Assembly (NCBI GenBank): GCA_946184215.1
Contig: CAMHER010000003.1
Location: 1 to 27,387, forward strand
Length of the DNA: 27,387 nucleotides
Reading direction: 5' to 3'
DNA from: an uncultured Clostridia bacterium
GTDB lineage: Bacteria > Bacillota > Clostridia > Oscillospirales > Oscillospiraceae
This document shows positions 20,987 to 27,387 of the stretch, one piece after another. Within the stretch, counting starts at the first letter, position 1. Every line of letters starts with the position of its first letter. The translations under genes and the position numbers were made by a program. The notes beneath the pieces are model-generated. The model saw nothing but the letters and a program-made list of their open reading frames with translations. It was not told the origin of the DNA and did no database searches.

Positions 20987-22648
20987 TCATTCGACCTCGG
21001 AAATGACCGGGAGGATCATCGGGCTGCGGTGCATCGTCTTGAACAAATATCCGGAAATGTTGCTCTTTACCTTGCTCTTGATGGCACTCCAGTCTGTAAT
21101 TTTTGCCTGGTCACAGCTCTTTACCGTCTCCAGCGTCACGCGCTTGAGTTCCTCGATCAGTTCCTCGGCTTCCTTCACATAGATAAAGCCGCGTGTGACG
21201 ATCTCCGGATCGCCTAATATTTTGTGGTCATAGGCAGAATAGGACATTACGATTACGACCATTCCGTCCTCGGCGAGCTTGTGCCGATCCCGCATGACGA
21301 CGCCGGCCACCTCTCCTGCGCCGCTGCCGTCCAGCAGCACCGCGCCGGCCTGGACAGTGCCGGCTTTGGAGATGCCCTTCTTGCCGATCTCAATTACATC
21401 GCCGTTTTCGGCGATCACGATGTTTTGCGGAGCAACACCCATGATGCGGCCAAGTTCTGCGTGACGGACCAGCATACGATATTCGCCGTGTACCGGGATA
21501 AAATATTTGGGTCTGGTCAGGGCAAGCATCATTTTATGCTCTTCCTGGCAGGCATGTCCGGAAACATGCAGATCCGTATGACGGTCATAAATGACCTCCG
21601 CGCCCTTATGGAAGAGCTCGTCAATGACGCGGCTGATCGTCGTTTCATTTCCGGGAATGGCCGAGGCGGAAATAATCACGCGGTCGCCCGGTGTGATCTG
21701 GACCTGTTTGTGCTCTGAGAAAGCCATCCGATACAGCGCGGACATACTCTCGCCCTGGCTGCCGGTGGAGATGATCACGACCTGGTTTTTGGGGAGCTTG
21801 TTGATATGCTCGATATCGGTCATGACATTTTCCGGAATATCCATATAGCCCAGCACAGTGGAAACGCGGAGGATGTTTTCCATGCTCCGACCCGTGATCG
21901 CTACCTTACGGTTGTGTTTGGCCGCAACCGTGATGATCTGCTGCAGACGATGCACGTTTGAAGCAAAGGTCGTGATGATGATTCGCTGATCGCAGCCGGT
22001 GAAAAGCTTATCAAAGCTCTGCCCGACCTTGCGTTCGGAATCCGAGTGTCCTGACTGCTCGGCATTTGTAGAATCGCTCAAAAGAGCAAGGACGCCCTGA
22101 TTTCCAAGCTGGCCGAAGCGTGTCAGATCGATCATGCCGCCGGAAATCGGCGTAACGTCAATCTTAAAATCTCCTGTGTGGATCACGGTTCCAAGAGGCG
22201 TGCCGATCGCGAGGGCAACAGAATCGGGAATACTGTGATTGACGTGGATAAACTCGACCGTAAAGCAGCCGAGGCGGAAGGACGTTCCCGCCTTTTTCGT
22301 AAAGATCTGCGTATTATACAGCAGATCCTGTTCTTCCAGCTTCAGTTCGATAAGCGCCGCCGTCAAAGGCAGCGTATAGATCGGGATATTCAGTTCGCGC
22401 ATCAGATACGGCACAGCACCGATGTGGTCCTCGTGCCCGTGCGTGAGGATCAGGCCCTTGATGCGGTTGGCATTTGCCTTGAGATATGCAAAATCCGGCA
22501 GAACGATATCGACACCGTACATGTCCTCGTCAGGAAATCCCATACCGCAGTCGACAATGATGATATCGCTCCCGAACTCGAATACAGTCATATTTTTGCC
22601 GACCTCTCCGAGGCCGCCAAGAGGGATAATTTTCAGTTTTGAGATCAT
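20987..22648 (-). CDS. rnj: Ribonuclease J
   Basis: A 553-aa metallo-beta-lactamase/beta-CASP ribonuclease with 5'-to-3' exo- and endonuclease activity, central to mRNA decay and RNA maturation in Firmicutes. The zinc-binding motif LTHGHEDHIGA and the Asp of IHTGDFKID are visible, followed by the beta-CASP segments including STGSQGE and HVSGHACQEE, and the end of the nuclease core (FIPVHGEYRML). The length agrees with RNase J1/J2. GGAGG lies 5 bases before the ATG, and a terminator follows. J1 and J2 cannot be distinguished from one copy. Confidence 0.95.
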   Translation of the reverse strand: MISKLKIIPLGGLGEVGKNMTVFEFGSDIIIVDCGMGFPDEDMYGVDIVLPDFAYLKANANRIKGLILTHGHEDHIGAVPYLMRELNIPIYTLPLTAALIELKLEEQDLLYNTQIFTKKAGTSFRLGCFTVEFIHVNHSIPDSVALAIGTPLGTVIHTGDFKIDVTPISGGMIDLTRFGQLGNQGVLALLSDSTNAEQSGHSDSERKVGQSFDKLFTGCDQRIIITTFASNVHRLQQIITVAAKHNRKVAITGRSMENILRVSTVLGYMDIPENVMTDIEHINKLPKNQVVIISTGSQGESMSALYRMAFSEHKQVQITPGDRVIISASAIPGNETTISRVIDELFHKGAEVIYDRHTDLHVSGHACQEEHKMMLALTRPKYFIPVHGEYRMLVRHAELGRIMGVAPQNIVIAENGDVIEIGKKGISKAGTVQAGAVLLDGSGAGEVAGVVMRDRHKLAEDGMVVIVMSYSAYDHKILGDPEIVTRGFIYVKEAEELIEELKRVTLETVKSCDQAKITDWSAIKSKVKSNISGYLFKTMHRSPMILPVISEVE

Positions 22649-22677
22649 AAAGCCTCCATTCTTTTTATTTTCAAATG

Positions 22678-22706
22678 ATTTTACAGGGCAGAAATGTATC
22701 TTTCAG
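22678..22706 (-). promoter_or_regulatory. Candidate promoter of RNase J
   Basis: Minus-strand CTGAAA (22706-22701), 17 bases, then TAAAAT (22683-22678) in the 120-bp gap after recR. The -35 box is only a partial match. Confidence 0.45.
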
Positions 22707-22768
22707 CACAGCGTATGTATCTCCGCAAAGGATTCTTTCCCTGTTTGCTCCGATTCTAAACCGGTAAA

Positions 22769-23368
22769 TCACATTTCCGTACGGCCTTCTATGGCGCGGT
22801 TCAACGTGGCATCATCCGCAAACTCCAAATTCGACCCGACAGGAATCCCGTACGCCAACCTCGTAACCTTTACGTTGAAAGGCTTGAGAAGACGGGAGAT
22901 ATACATGGCAGTCGCTTCCCCTTCAGTATCCGGATTGGTCGCCATAATGACTTCTTCCACGTCACTGTCCGCGACGCGTACAAGCAGTTCCTTGATTCGG
23001 ATATCGTCCGGGCCGACATGATTCATCGGCGAGAGGGCACCGTGCAGCACATGATACGTTCCGTTGTATTCACGGCCGCGTTCGATGCTCACAACATCGC
23101 GCGGCTCGGACACGACGCAGATCAATCCTTTATCCCGCCTGTCGCTGCGGCAGATGGCGCAAATATCGCCATCCGTAAGATTCTGGCAGACCTTGCAGCA
23201 GTGCACGTTGGCCTTGGCCTCACGGATCGCGTCGGCAAAAGCTTTTGCCTCCTCGTCCGGCTGCGAGAGCAGATAAAAGGCCAGTCTCTGTGCGCTCTTT
23301 TTTCCGATCCCGGGAAGAGAGGCAAATTTGTCGATCAGATTTTCAAGAGAAGAAGGGAAAAAAGACAT
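22769..23368 (-). CDS. recR: Recombination protein RecR
   Basis: The 199-aa RecR, part of the RecFOR pathway that loads RecA on gapped DNA. It shows the N-terminal helix-hairpin-helix (FASLPGIGKKSAQRLAFYL), the four-Cys zinc motif (CCKVC...CAIC), the Toprim domain (ICVVSEPRDVVSIE, then ATNPDTEGEATA) and the C-terminal LAYGIPVGSNLEFAD. Length is standard. TAGGAG precedes its ATG and it follows rpe by 15 bp on the same strand. The frequent partners dnaX and ybaB are not adjacent. Confidence 0.97.
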   Translation of the reverse strand: MSFFPSSLENLIDKFASLPGIGKKSAQRLAFYLLSQPDEEAKAFADAIREAKANVHCCKVCQNLTDGDICAICRSDRRDKGLICVVSEPRDVVSIERGREYNGTYHVLHGALSPMNHVGPDDIRIKELLVRVADSDVEEVIMATNPDTEGEATAMYISRLLKPFNVKVTRLAYGIPVGSNLEFADDATLNRAIEGRTEM

Positions 23369-23383
23369 ACCGTTTTCTCCTAA

Positions 23384-24037
23384 TCACGCATTCCGGATTT
23401 CCCGGATCGCAAGCGATCTGTCCGGGCGATTGAATACCGCGCTGCCAGCCACAAGCACATTGGCTCCGGCGCGTTTGACAAGCGGAGCAGTCTCCGGATC
23501 AATGCCGCCATCGACCTCCAACTCACAGTCGCTGTTGTTTTTTTCGATATAGCCGCGTATCGTTTCGATCTTCGGCAGCATGTTGGGCATAAAATGCTGA
23601 CCGCCAAAGCCCGGCTCGACCGTCATAACAAGGATCAGATCCACCGCGGGCAGGAAAGGAAGCACAGCCTCGGCCGGCGTGTTGGGCTTAACCGTGACAC
23701 CTGTTTTCTTCCCCAGCTTTCGGGCAATCTCAATAGCGGCAGCAATATTCTCCTCGCTGTCCGCCTCAACATGAAAGTTGACAAGATCCGCACCGGCCTT
23801 GCAGAATGCCTCTGCATACCGCACGGGCTCGCGGATCATCAGATGAACGTCAATGAACAGTTCCGTCGCTTTACGGAGTGATTTCAGCACCGGAATCCCG
23901 ATGGAAATGTTGGGAACAAAGCAGCCGTCCATCACATCAAAATGGACATAATCGGCGCCGCCGATGCGAATATCCTCCACCTCGGCGCCAAGCCTGGCAA
24001 AATCAGCGGAAAGAATCGAGGGAGCAATTTTAATCAT
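23384..24037 (-). CDS. rpe: Ribulose-phosphate 3-epimerase
   Basis: Interconverts ribulose 5-phosphate and xylulose 5-phosphate in the pentose phosphate pathway. The 217-aa TIM barrel begins MIKIAPSILSADFARLG, and includes the metal-ligand segments FDVMDG and HLMI, VMTVEPGFGGQHF and EVDGGI, all diagnostic. Length matches the family. AAAGGAG lies 6 bases before the ATG at 24037; upstream in-frame codons lack a site. It shares a transcript with recR. A good promoter lies at 24100-24128. Confidence 0.96.
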   Translation of the reverse strand: MIKIAPSILSADFARLGAEVEDIRIGGADYVHFDVMDGCFVPNISIGIPVLKSLRKATELFIDVHLMIREPVRYAEAFCKAGADLVNFHVEADSEENIAAAIEIARKLGKKTGVTVKPNTPAEAVLPFLPAVDLILVMTVEPGFGGQHFMPNMLPKIETIRGYIEKNNSDCELEVDGGIDPETAPLVKRAGANVLVAGSAVFNRPDRSLAIREIRNA

Positions 24038-24099
24038 ATGCTTCTCCTTTGGCGGTTTACAAATTTGTCTGTGGATATGAACTGCTGCCATGTTTTGTT

Positions 24100-24128
24100 A
24101 TTTTATCACTTGCCGCTCTCCCCGGCAA
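24100..24128 (-). promoter_or_regulatory. Promoter of the rpe-recR operon
   Basis: Minus-strand TTGCCG (24128-24123), a 17-base spacer and TAAAAT (24105-24100). The start near 24093 gives a leader of about 55 bases before rpe. Confidence 0.6.
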
Positions 24129-24245
24129 TAGTAAAAATGGCTGAATTTCATTGTTTTTCTGACTTTTTTCGCTTTGAAACGAAAGGCTTCATTTTTTGTT
24201 CATCTGCTCTTCACAGCGCATTCATTTCTATCAAGGGCTTTTCTC

Positions 24246-24274
24246 TTGACGCGCTCTGATTTTCGATATAAAAT
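24246..24274 (+). promoter_or_regulatory. Promoter of the xpaC-telA operon
   Basis: TTGACG (24246-24251), a 17-base spacer and TAAAAT (24269-24274), a near-consensus promoter. The start near 24281 excludes the GTG at 24278 as a translation start and supports the GTG at 24308. Confidence 0.75.
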
Positions 24275-24307
24275 AAAGTGATAAAAAATAAAACGGAGGA
24301 ATACGAA

Positions 24308-25090
24308 GTGCGCAATCGCAGAGGACGCGGAAGCTTTCTTGCTCCGATATATGTCTTTGCTATCATATGGCTCTTTTCGTCCGTCTTTTTCCCGCTTTAT
24401 GATCTCTGGGGGATTCTTTTGACATTGGGGCTCTGCTCGCTTGGCGCTTTTATCGCCGGCAAGGCCTCGGCAAAGCGTGCGATGAAAAAACAGCAGGCGG
24501 ATGAGGCGGCGGCTGCGGCGCAGGCAGCGGCAAAGGCCTCACACGATGCCAAAATAAACGCGAAGAAAAAAAGTTACGGTCCCGAGGTCGATCCGATCCT
24601 GGAAGAGGGCAACCGGGCCTTGAGTGAAATGGGCCGGCTGTATATGTCGATCAAGGACCCCGAGGTGCGCGGAAAGATCAATGAGATCATGCGTATCACG
24701 GACAAGATTACCCAGGATGCCATTGACGATCCGAAGGATATCCCGCAGATCAAGAAGTTTATGAACTACTATCTGCCAACGACCTTGAAGCTGCTCAACG
24801 CCTATGACAGGATGAGCGCGCTTGGCATTGAAGGCGAAAATCTTGACAAGAGCATGAAGAACATCAATGAAATGCTCGATGCGGCAATTATTGCCTATAA
24901 AAAGCGTCTTGACTCGCTGTTTGCGAACCAGGCGCTGGATATAGAAACAGATATTGAAGTCATGAACACCATGCTTGCCCGCGAGGGTCTGACTGGAACA
25001 GGTGATTTCGATGTCGGTGCACAGGAAGAAAAAATCAAACGTGAAGAAAAGAATCCGGGGCAGAGTATGCTTCAGCAAATGCCTCAATAA
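24308..25090 (+). CDS. XpaC-family protein (5-bromo-4-chloroindolyl phosphate hydrolysis family)
   Basis: A 260-aa membrane-anchored protein. A basic N-terminus is followed by two hydrophobic segments (about residues 10-30 and 35-52), an Ala/Gln/Lys-rich linker with coiled-coil character, and a helical C-terminal domain (YGPEVDPILEEGNRALSEMG, YYLPTTLKLLNAYDRM). This is the XpaC family, named for a Bacillus phenotype; its real function is not established. It is regularly found next to telA, as here, 17 bp upstream. The start is the GTG at 24308, 8 bases after GGAGG and downstream of the predicted transcription start. Confidence 0.83.
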   Translation: MRNRRGRGSFLAPIYVFAIIWLFSSVFFPLYDLWGILLTLGLCSLGAFIAGKASAKRAMKKQQADEAAAAAQAAAKASHDAKINAKKKSYGPEVDPILEEGNRALSEMGRLYMSIKDPEVRGKINEIMRITDKITQDAIDDPKDIPQIKKFMNYYLPTTLKLLNAYDRMSALGIEGENLDKSMKNINEMLDAAIIAYKKRLDSLFANQALDIETDIEVMNTMLAREGLTGTGDFDVGAQEEKIKREEKNPGQSMLQQMPQ

Positions 25091-25107
25091 AAGAAAGGAC
25101 AGTAACT

Positions 25108-26262
25108 ATGAACGAAGAAGAAAAAGCCTACGTTCCCAGCCTGACCCTTGAGCCTAATGCACAGGCCGTTGCCGAGGCCGCCGAGGAGAAAAAGGAAGAA
25201 GTTCAGGAAGAGATCCCCATTGAACGTCCGGAACTGGAAAAGCTCTCCCCTGCCGAGCAAGCCGCTGTCAAGGAATTTGCCAAGAAGATTGATATCCTCA
25301 ACACCGAGCAGGTTCTCAACTACGGCAGCAACGCCCAGAAGAATATCTCCGAATTTTCCGATTCCGCCCTCAACGCCGTCCGCACAAAGGATCTTGGCGA
25401 GGTCGGCACGATGCTCAGCGACCTTGTTGTTGAGCTGAAGGGCATGAACTTTGACCCGGAGCAGAAAAAGGGCCTGTTCGGTCTGTTCAACAAGGCCAAG
25501 CAGGATATCGCTTCCGTCAAGGCCCAGTATGACAAGGCCGAGGTAAACGTCGACAAGATCGTCGAGCAGCTTGAGCGCCACGAAGTCGTTCTTCTCAAGG
25601 ACATCAGCCTGATGGACAAAATGTATGAGAAGAACCAGGAATACATGAAAGAGCTGACGATGTATATCATTGCCGGCAGAATGCGCATCGAAGAGCTTCG
25701 GAATGTCGAGCTTCCCGAACTGCAGCGCAAGGCTCAGGAGTCCGGCCTGCCCGAGGACGCGCAGGCTGCGAACGACTTTGCCAATATGATCGGCCGCTTT
25801 GAGAAGAAGATCCATGACCTTGAGCTGACGCGTACGATCTCTCTGCAGATGTCTCCGCAGATCCGTATGATTCAGAACAACGACACCCTCATGTCTGAGA
25901 AAATCCGCTCCTCCATCGTCAACACCATTCCCCTCTGGAAGAGCCAGATGGTCCTCGGCTTGTCCATGTATCATTCCGAAGAAGCTATGAAGGCCCAGCG
26001 TGAGGTGACGGATGTGACCAACAAGCTTTTGGAGAGCAACGCGAAGAAGCTTCATCAGGGCAGCGTGAACGTCGCCAGGGAGTCGGAGCGCGGCATTGTC
26101 GATATTGAAACGCTCAAGAAGACCAACCAGGAACTGATCGCCACTCTGGACGAGGTCCGCCAGATCCAGGACGACGGCCGTGCCAAGCGTCAACAGGCTG
26201 AGGAGGAGCTTGGCCGTATCGAGGGTCAGCTCAAGCAGAAGCTGCTGGAGATGAAGGGCTGA
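25108..26262 (+). CDS. telA: TelA-family toxic anion resistance protein
   Basis: A 384-aa, highly charged, all-helical protein of the TelA/KlaA family, first linked to tellurite resistance and often associated with membrane stress functions. It has an acidic N-terminal region rich in Glu and Ala, then the long helical core with GLFNKAKQDIASVKAQYDKA and LEDIS-like segments, ISLQMSPQIRMIQNND and IPLWKSQM, which are typical of TelA. AAAGGA precedes the ATG. It lies between xpaC (17 bp) and the lemA-like gene (1 bp), a single operon. Its codon use strongly favours GC-rich third positions, suggesting good expression. Confidence 0.9.
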   Translation: MNEEEKAYVPSLTLEPNAQAVAEAAEEKKEEVQEEIPIERPELEKLSPAEQAAVKEFAKKIDILNTEQVLNYGSNAQKNISEFSDSALNAVRTKDLGEVGTMLSDLVVELKGMNFDPEQKKGLFGLFNKAKQDIASVKAQYDKAEVNVDKIVEQLERHEVVLLKDISLMDKMYEKNQEYMKELTMYIIAGRMRIEELRNVELPELQRKAQESGLPEDAQAANDFANMIGRFEKKIHDLELTRTISLQMSPQIRMIQNNDTLMSEKIRSSIVNTIPLWKSQMVLGLSMYHSEEAMKAQREVTDVTNKLLESNAKKLHQGSVNVARESERGIVDIETLKKTNQELIATLDEVRQIQDDGRAKRQQAEEELGRIEGQLKQKLLEMKG

Positions 26263-26263
26263 T

Positions 26264-26635
26264 ATGAAGCTGTTCAAAAACCCTGTTTTTGCCGTTGTTT
26301 TCTGCCTGCTGTTGATTATCCTTTCCACCTGCCTGAATGCCAAAATCGGTCTTGAAAAGCGCTATGACCGAGTTTGTGATGAGGTTTACGAAGAAATAGA
26401 CGAGTTTGCCGAAAAAAACGGCCTTACGGATCTGCGAAGCCAGGCGCGAGCAACGCTCATAAGCGGCGATTATAACGCGCTGATTCACAACTATCAGGCT
26501 TCTGTTGTTTCCGGCGAGAAATATAAGGACCTTGACGATGTCGACGAGGCCATCCGGGATTACAACAAATTTCTTCGCAAGACAACGCGTTTCCCAGCCA
26601 GCTACTTTGTCGAGCTGCTTCATATCACATTCTAA
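26264..26635 (+). CDS. Small LemA-like membrane protein
   Basis: A 123-aa protein with one N-terminal membrane segment (about residues 7-27) and a helical external or cytoplasmic region. The C-terminal DYNKFLRKTTRFPASYF resembles the end of LemA-family proteins, where a YN...FP element recurs, but the protein is shorter than the usual LemA (about 180 aa). It starts one base after the telA stop and is followed closely by ybaK. LemA-like proteins often accompany TelA-type genes, which supports the assignment. Function is unknown. Confidence 0.6.
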   Translation: MKLFKNPVFAVVFCLLLIILSTCLNAKIGLEKRYDRVCDEVYEEIDEFAEKNGLTDLRSQARATLISGDYNALIHNYQASVVSGEKYKDLDDVDEAIRDYNKFLRKTTRFPASYFVELLHITF

Positions 26636-26645
26636 GAGGTATCCC

Positions 26646-27125
26646 ATGTCCATCGAAAAAGGACGCGCATACTTTCGTGCTCTCGGCATGGAAGAGCGCG
26701 TGATCGAATTTACCGTTTCTTCCGCGACTGTCGATCTGGCTGCTCAGGCACTCGGCGTAGAAGGCGCGCGTATTGCAAAAACGCTGTCGTTTAAAACCGC
26801 GGACGGCTGCATGCTGATTCTCGCCGCCGGCGACGCCCGGATCGACAACCACAAATTCAAGGACAAATTCCACCTGAAGGCCAAAATGCTTTCGCCCGAT
26901 GAGGTGCTTGCGCTTGTCGGACACCCTGTCGGCGGCGTGTGCCCCTTTGGCATCAACGACGGCATTCCCGTTTATCTGGACGTGAGCCTTCAGCGGTTCA
27001 AGACCGTGTTTCCCGCCGTCGGCAGCGCAAGCAGTGCGATCGAATTGAACCTCGATGAGCTTTACCGTTATTCCAACGCCCTTGGATGGATCGACGTGTG
27101 TAAACTTCCGGAGGAATCTGTCTAA
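26646..27125 (+). CDS. YbaK/EbsC-family aminoacyl-tRNA editing protein
   Basis: A 159-aa single-domain protein of the YbaK/ProX family, which removes wrongly attached amino acids from tRNA, for example Cys from tRNA-Pro. It shows AKTLSFKTADG, the catalytic-site Lys region HKFKDKFHLKAKML, GHPVGGVCPFGI and VYLDVSLQRFKTVFPAVGS, a nearly complete family signature. AGAGG lies upstream of the ATG at 26646; a longer open frame from 26505 overlaps the lemA-like gene and is not used. It is the last gene of the xpaC operon. The exact editing specificity is not visible. Confidence 0.9.
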   Translation: MSIEKGRAYFRALGMEERVIEFTVSSATVDLAAQALGVEGARIAKTLSFKTADGCMLILAAGDARIDNHKFKDKFHLKAKMLSPDEVLALVGHPVGGVCPFGINDGIPVYLDVSLQRFKTVFPAVGSASSAIELNLDELYRYSNALGWIDVCKLPEESV

Positions 27126-27145
27126 ACAAATTCTTTGTATTTGTG

Positions 27146-27180
27146 CAGCACCGCAAAAAATGCGGTGCTGCTTTTTATTT
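27146..27180 (+). terminator. Terminator of the xpaC-telA-lemA-ybaK operon
   Basis: A perfect 10-bp stem (CAGCACCGCA with its complement) and a 5-base A-loop, followed by CTTTTTATTTTTTT. Confidence 0.92.
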
Positions 27181-27282
27181 TTTTCGTGACAAGTAAACGA
27201 AGCTATGTTAAGATAAAATAGATTAGAAATGAGTACATTTCTTAAAAAGAGGGACAAACATATTACTTGGAGGGAAAACACT

Positions 27283-27387
27283 ATGGCAAGAGAGATTCTC
27301 TTTGATCTCGGCAAAATGATCACGGACCGTCTCCCGTATAAATTCGGTATTAAAAGGCTGACCGAAACAGACCCGGAGTACATTATT
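27283..27387 (+). CDS. 5' end of a gene, possibly a large FAD/Fe-S oxidoreductase
   Basis: Only 35 codons are inside the window. The readable start is MAREILFDLGKMITDRLPYK. It resembles the N-terminus of long pyridine-nucleotide-disulfide/4Fe-4S oxidoreductases of gut Clostridia that I recall, but no cofactor motif lies in the visible part, so the call is tentative. AGGAGG-like TTGGAGGG lies 8 bases before the ATG, and an upstream TAAAAT (27214-27219) could be a -10 box without a clear -35. Confidence 0.4.
   Translation, partial: MAREILFDLGKMITDRLPYKFGIKRLTETDPEYII

Noticed and set aside
25084..26343. A 419-codon open frame on the minus strand, antisense to telA
   Set aside because: telA has strongly GC-rich third positions, which leave the opposite frame free of stops. 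The antisense product is a Leu/Leu-Gly-Asp-rich low-complexity sequence with no ribosome binding site or family resemblance.
1..27387. CRISPR arrays, tRNA or rRNA genes, insertion sequences
   Set aside because: No regularly spaced repeats, no cloverleaf-like segments with the conserved T-loop, no rRNA-like tracts and no transposase motifs were found by reading both strands.

Overview
The window looks like chromosomal DNA of an anaerobic, gram-positive Clostridia, most likely a gut Oscillospiraceae/Ruminococcaceae relative. The grounds are the queA-tgt-yajC-TIGR04086 block, RNase J, an XpaC-TelA pair, strong AGGAGG-type ribosome binding sites, and a lactate operon that pairs a GlcD-type dehydrogenase with EtfAB. 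This placement is inferred from gene content and order only. No rRNA, tRNA, CRISPR array, transposase or origin was seen.

Layout. 1-4347 (minus strand): the start of ruvC, a XerD-type recombinase, then the queA-tgt-yajC operon followed by a TIGR04086 membrane protein. 4485-8393: dapA (plus), an HD-domain protein with an Sfp-type phosphopantetheinyl transferase (minus), a small lipoprotein (minus) and rlmD (plus). 8394-12000 (plus): an AT-richer accessory islet directly behind rlmD, holding three GNAT proteins (one with a YoaP domain), a P-loop kinase-like protein, a HicB/DinB-like protein, two families of short direct repeats and a truncated flavin-reductase-like remnant. 12104-14598: a hemerythrin/PAS (DUF438) sensor gene divergent from a GtrB-type glycosyltransferase, then secG. 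14660-20812 (minus): an ArsC/Spx-like protein, an S9 peptidase, and a lactate-oxidation operon (lctD, etfB, etfA) ending in a decayed lactate racemase gene. 20987-24037 (minus): rpe-recR and RNase J. 24308-27125 (plus): xpaC-telA-lemA-like-ybaK. 27283-end: the first 35 codons of a further gene.

How the genes work together. QueA and Tgt act in queuosine tRNA modification, and YajC and SecG belong to the Sec translocase. LctD with EtfAB would oxidise lactate; in Acetobacterium woodii the homologous lct operon also encodes a racemase, which is here reduced to its N- and C-terminal ends.

Most interesting leads: the lactate racemase remnant; in-frame repeats downstream of rlmD that resemble the TrmA/RlmD-family C-terminal motif, suggesting an integration scar; a 16-bp palindrome centred at -41.5 of the DUF438 promoter, the position of a class II Crp/Fnr activator site; and a probable leaderless rlmD transcript. 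I found no convincing wholly new multi-gene system. Start codons were re-chosen at several genes from ribosome binding sites or promoter position.
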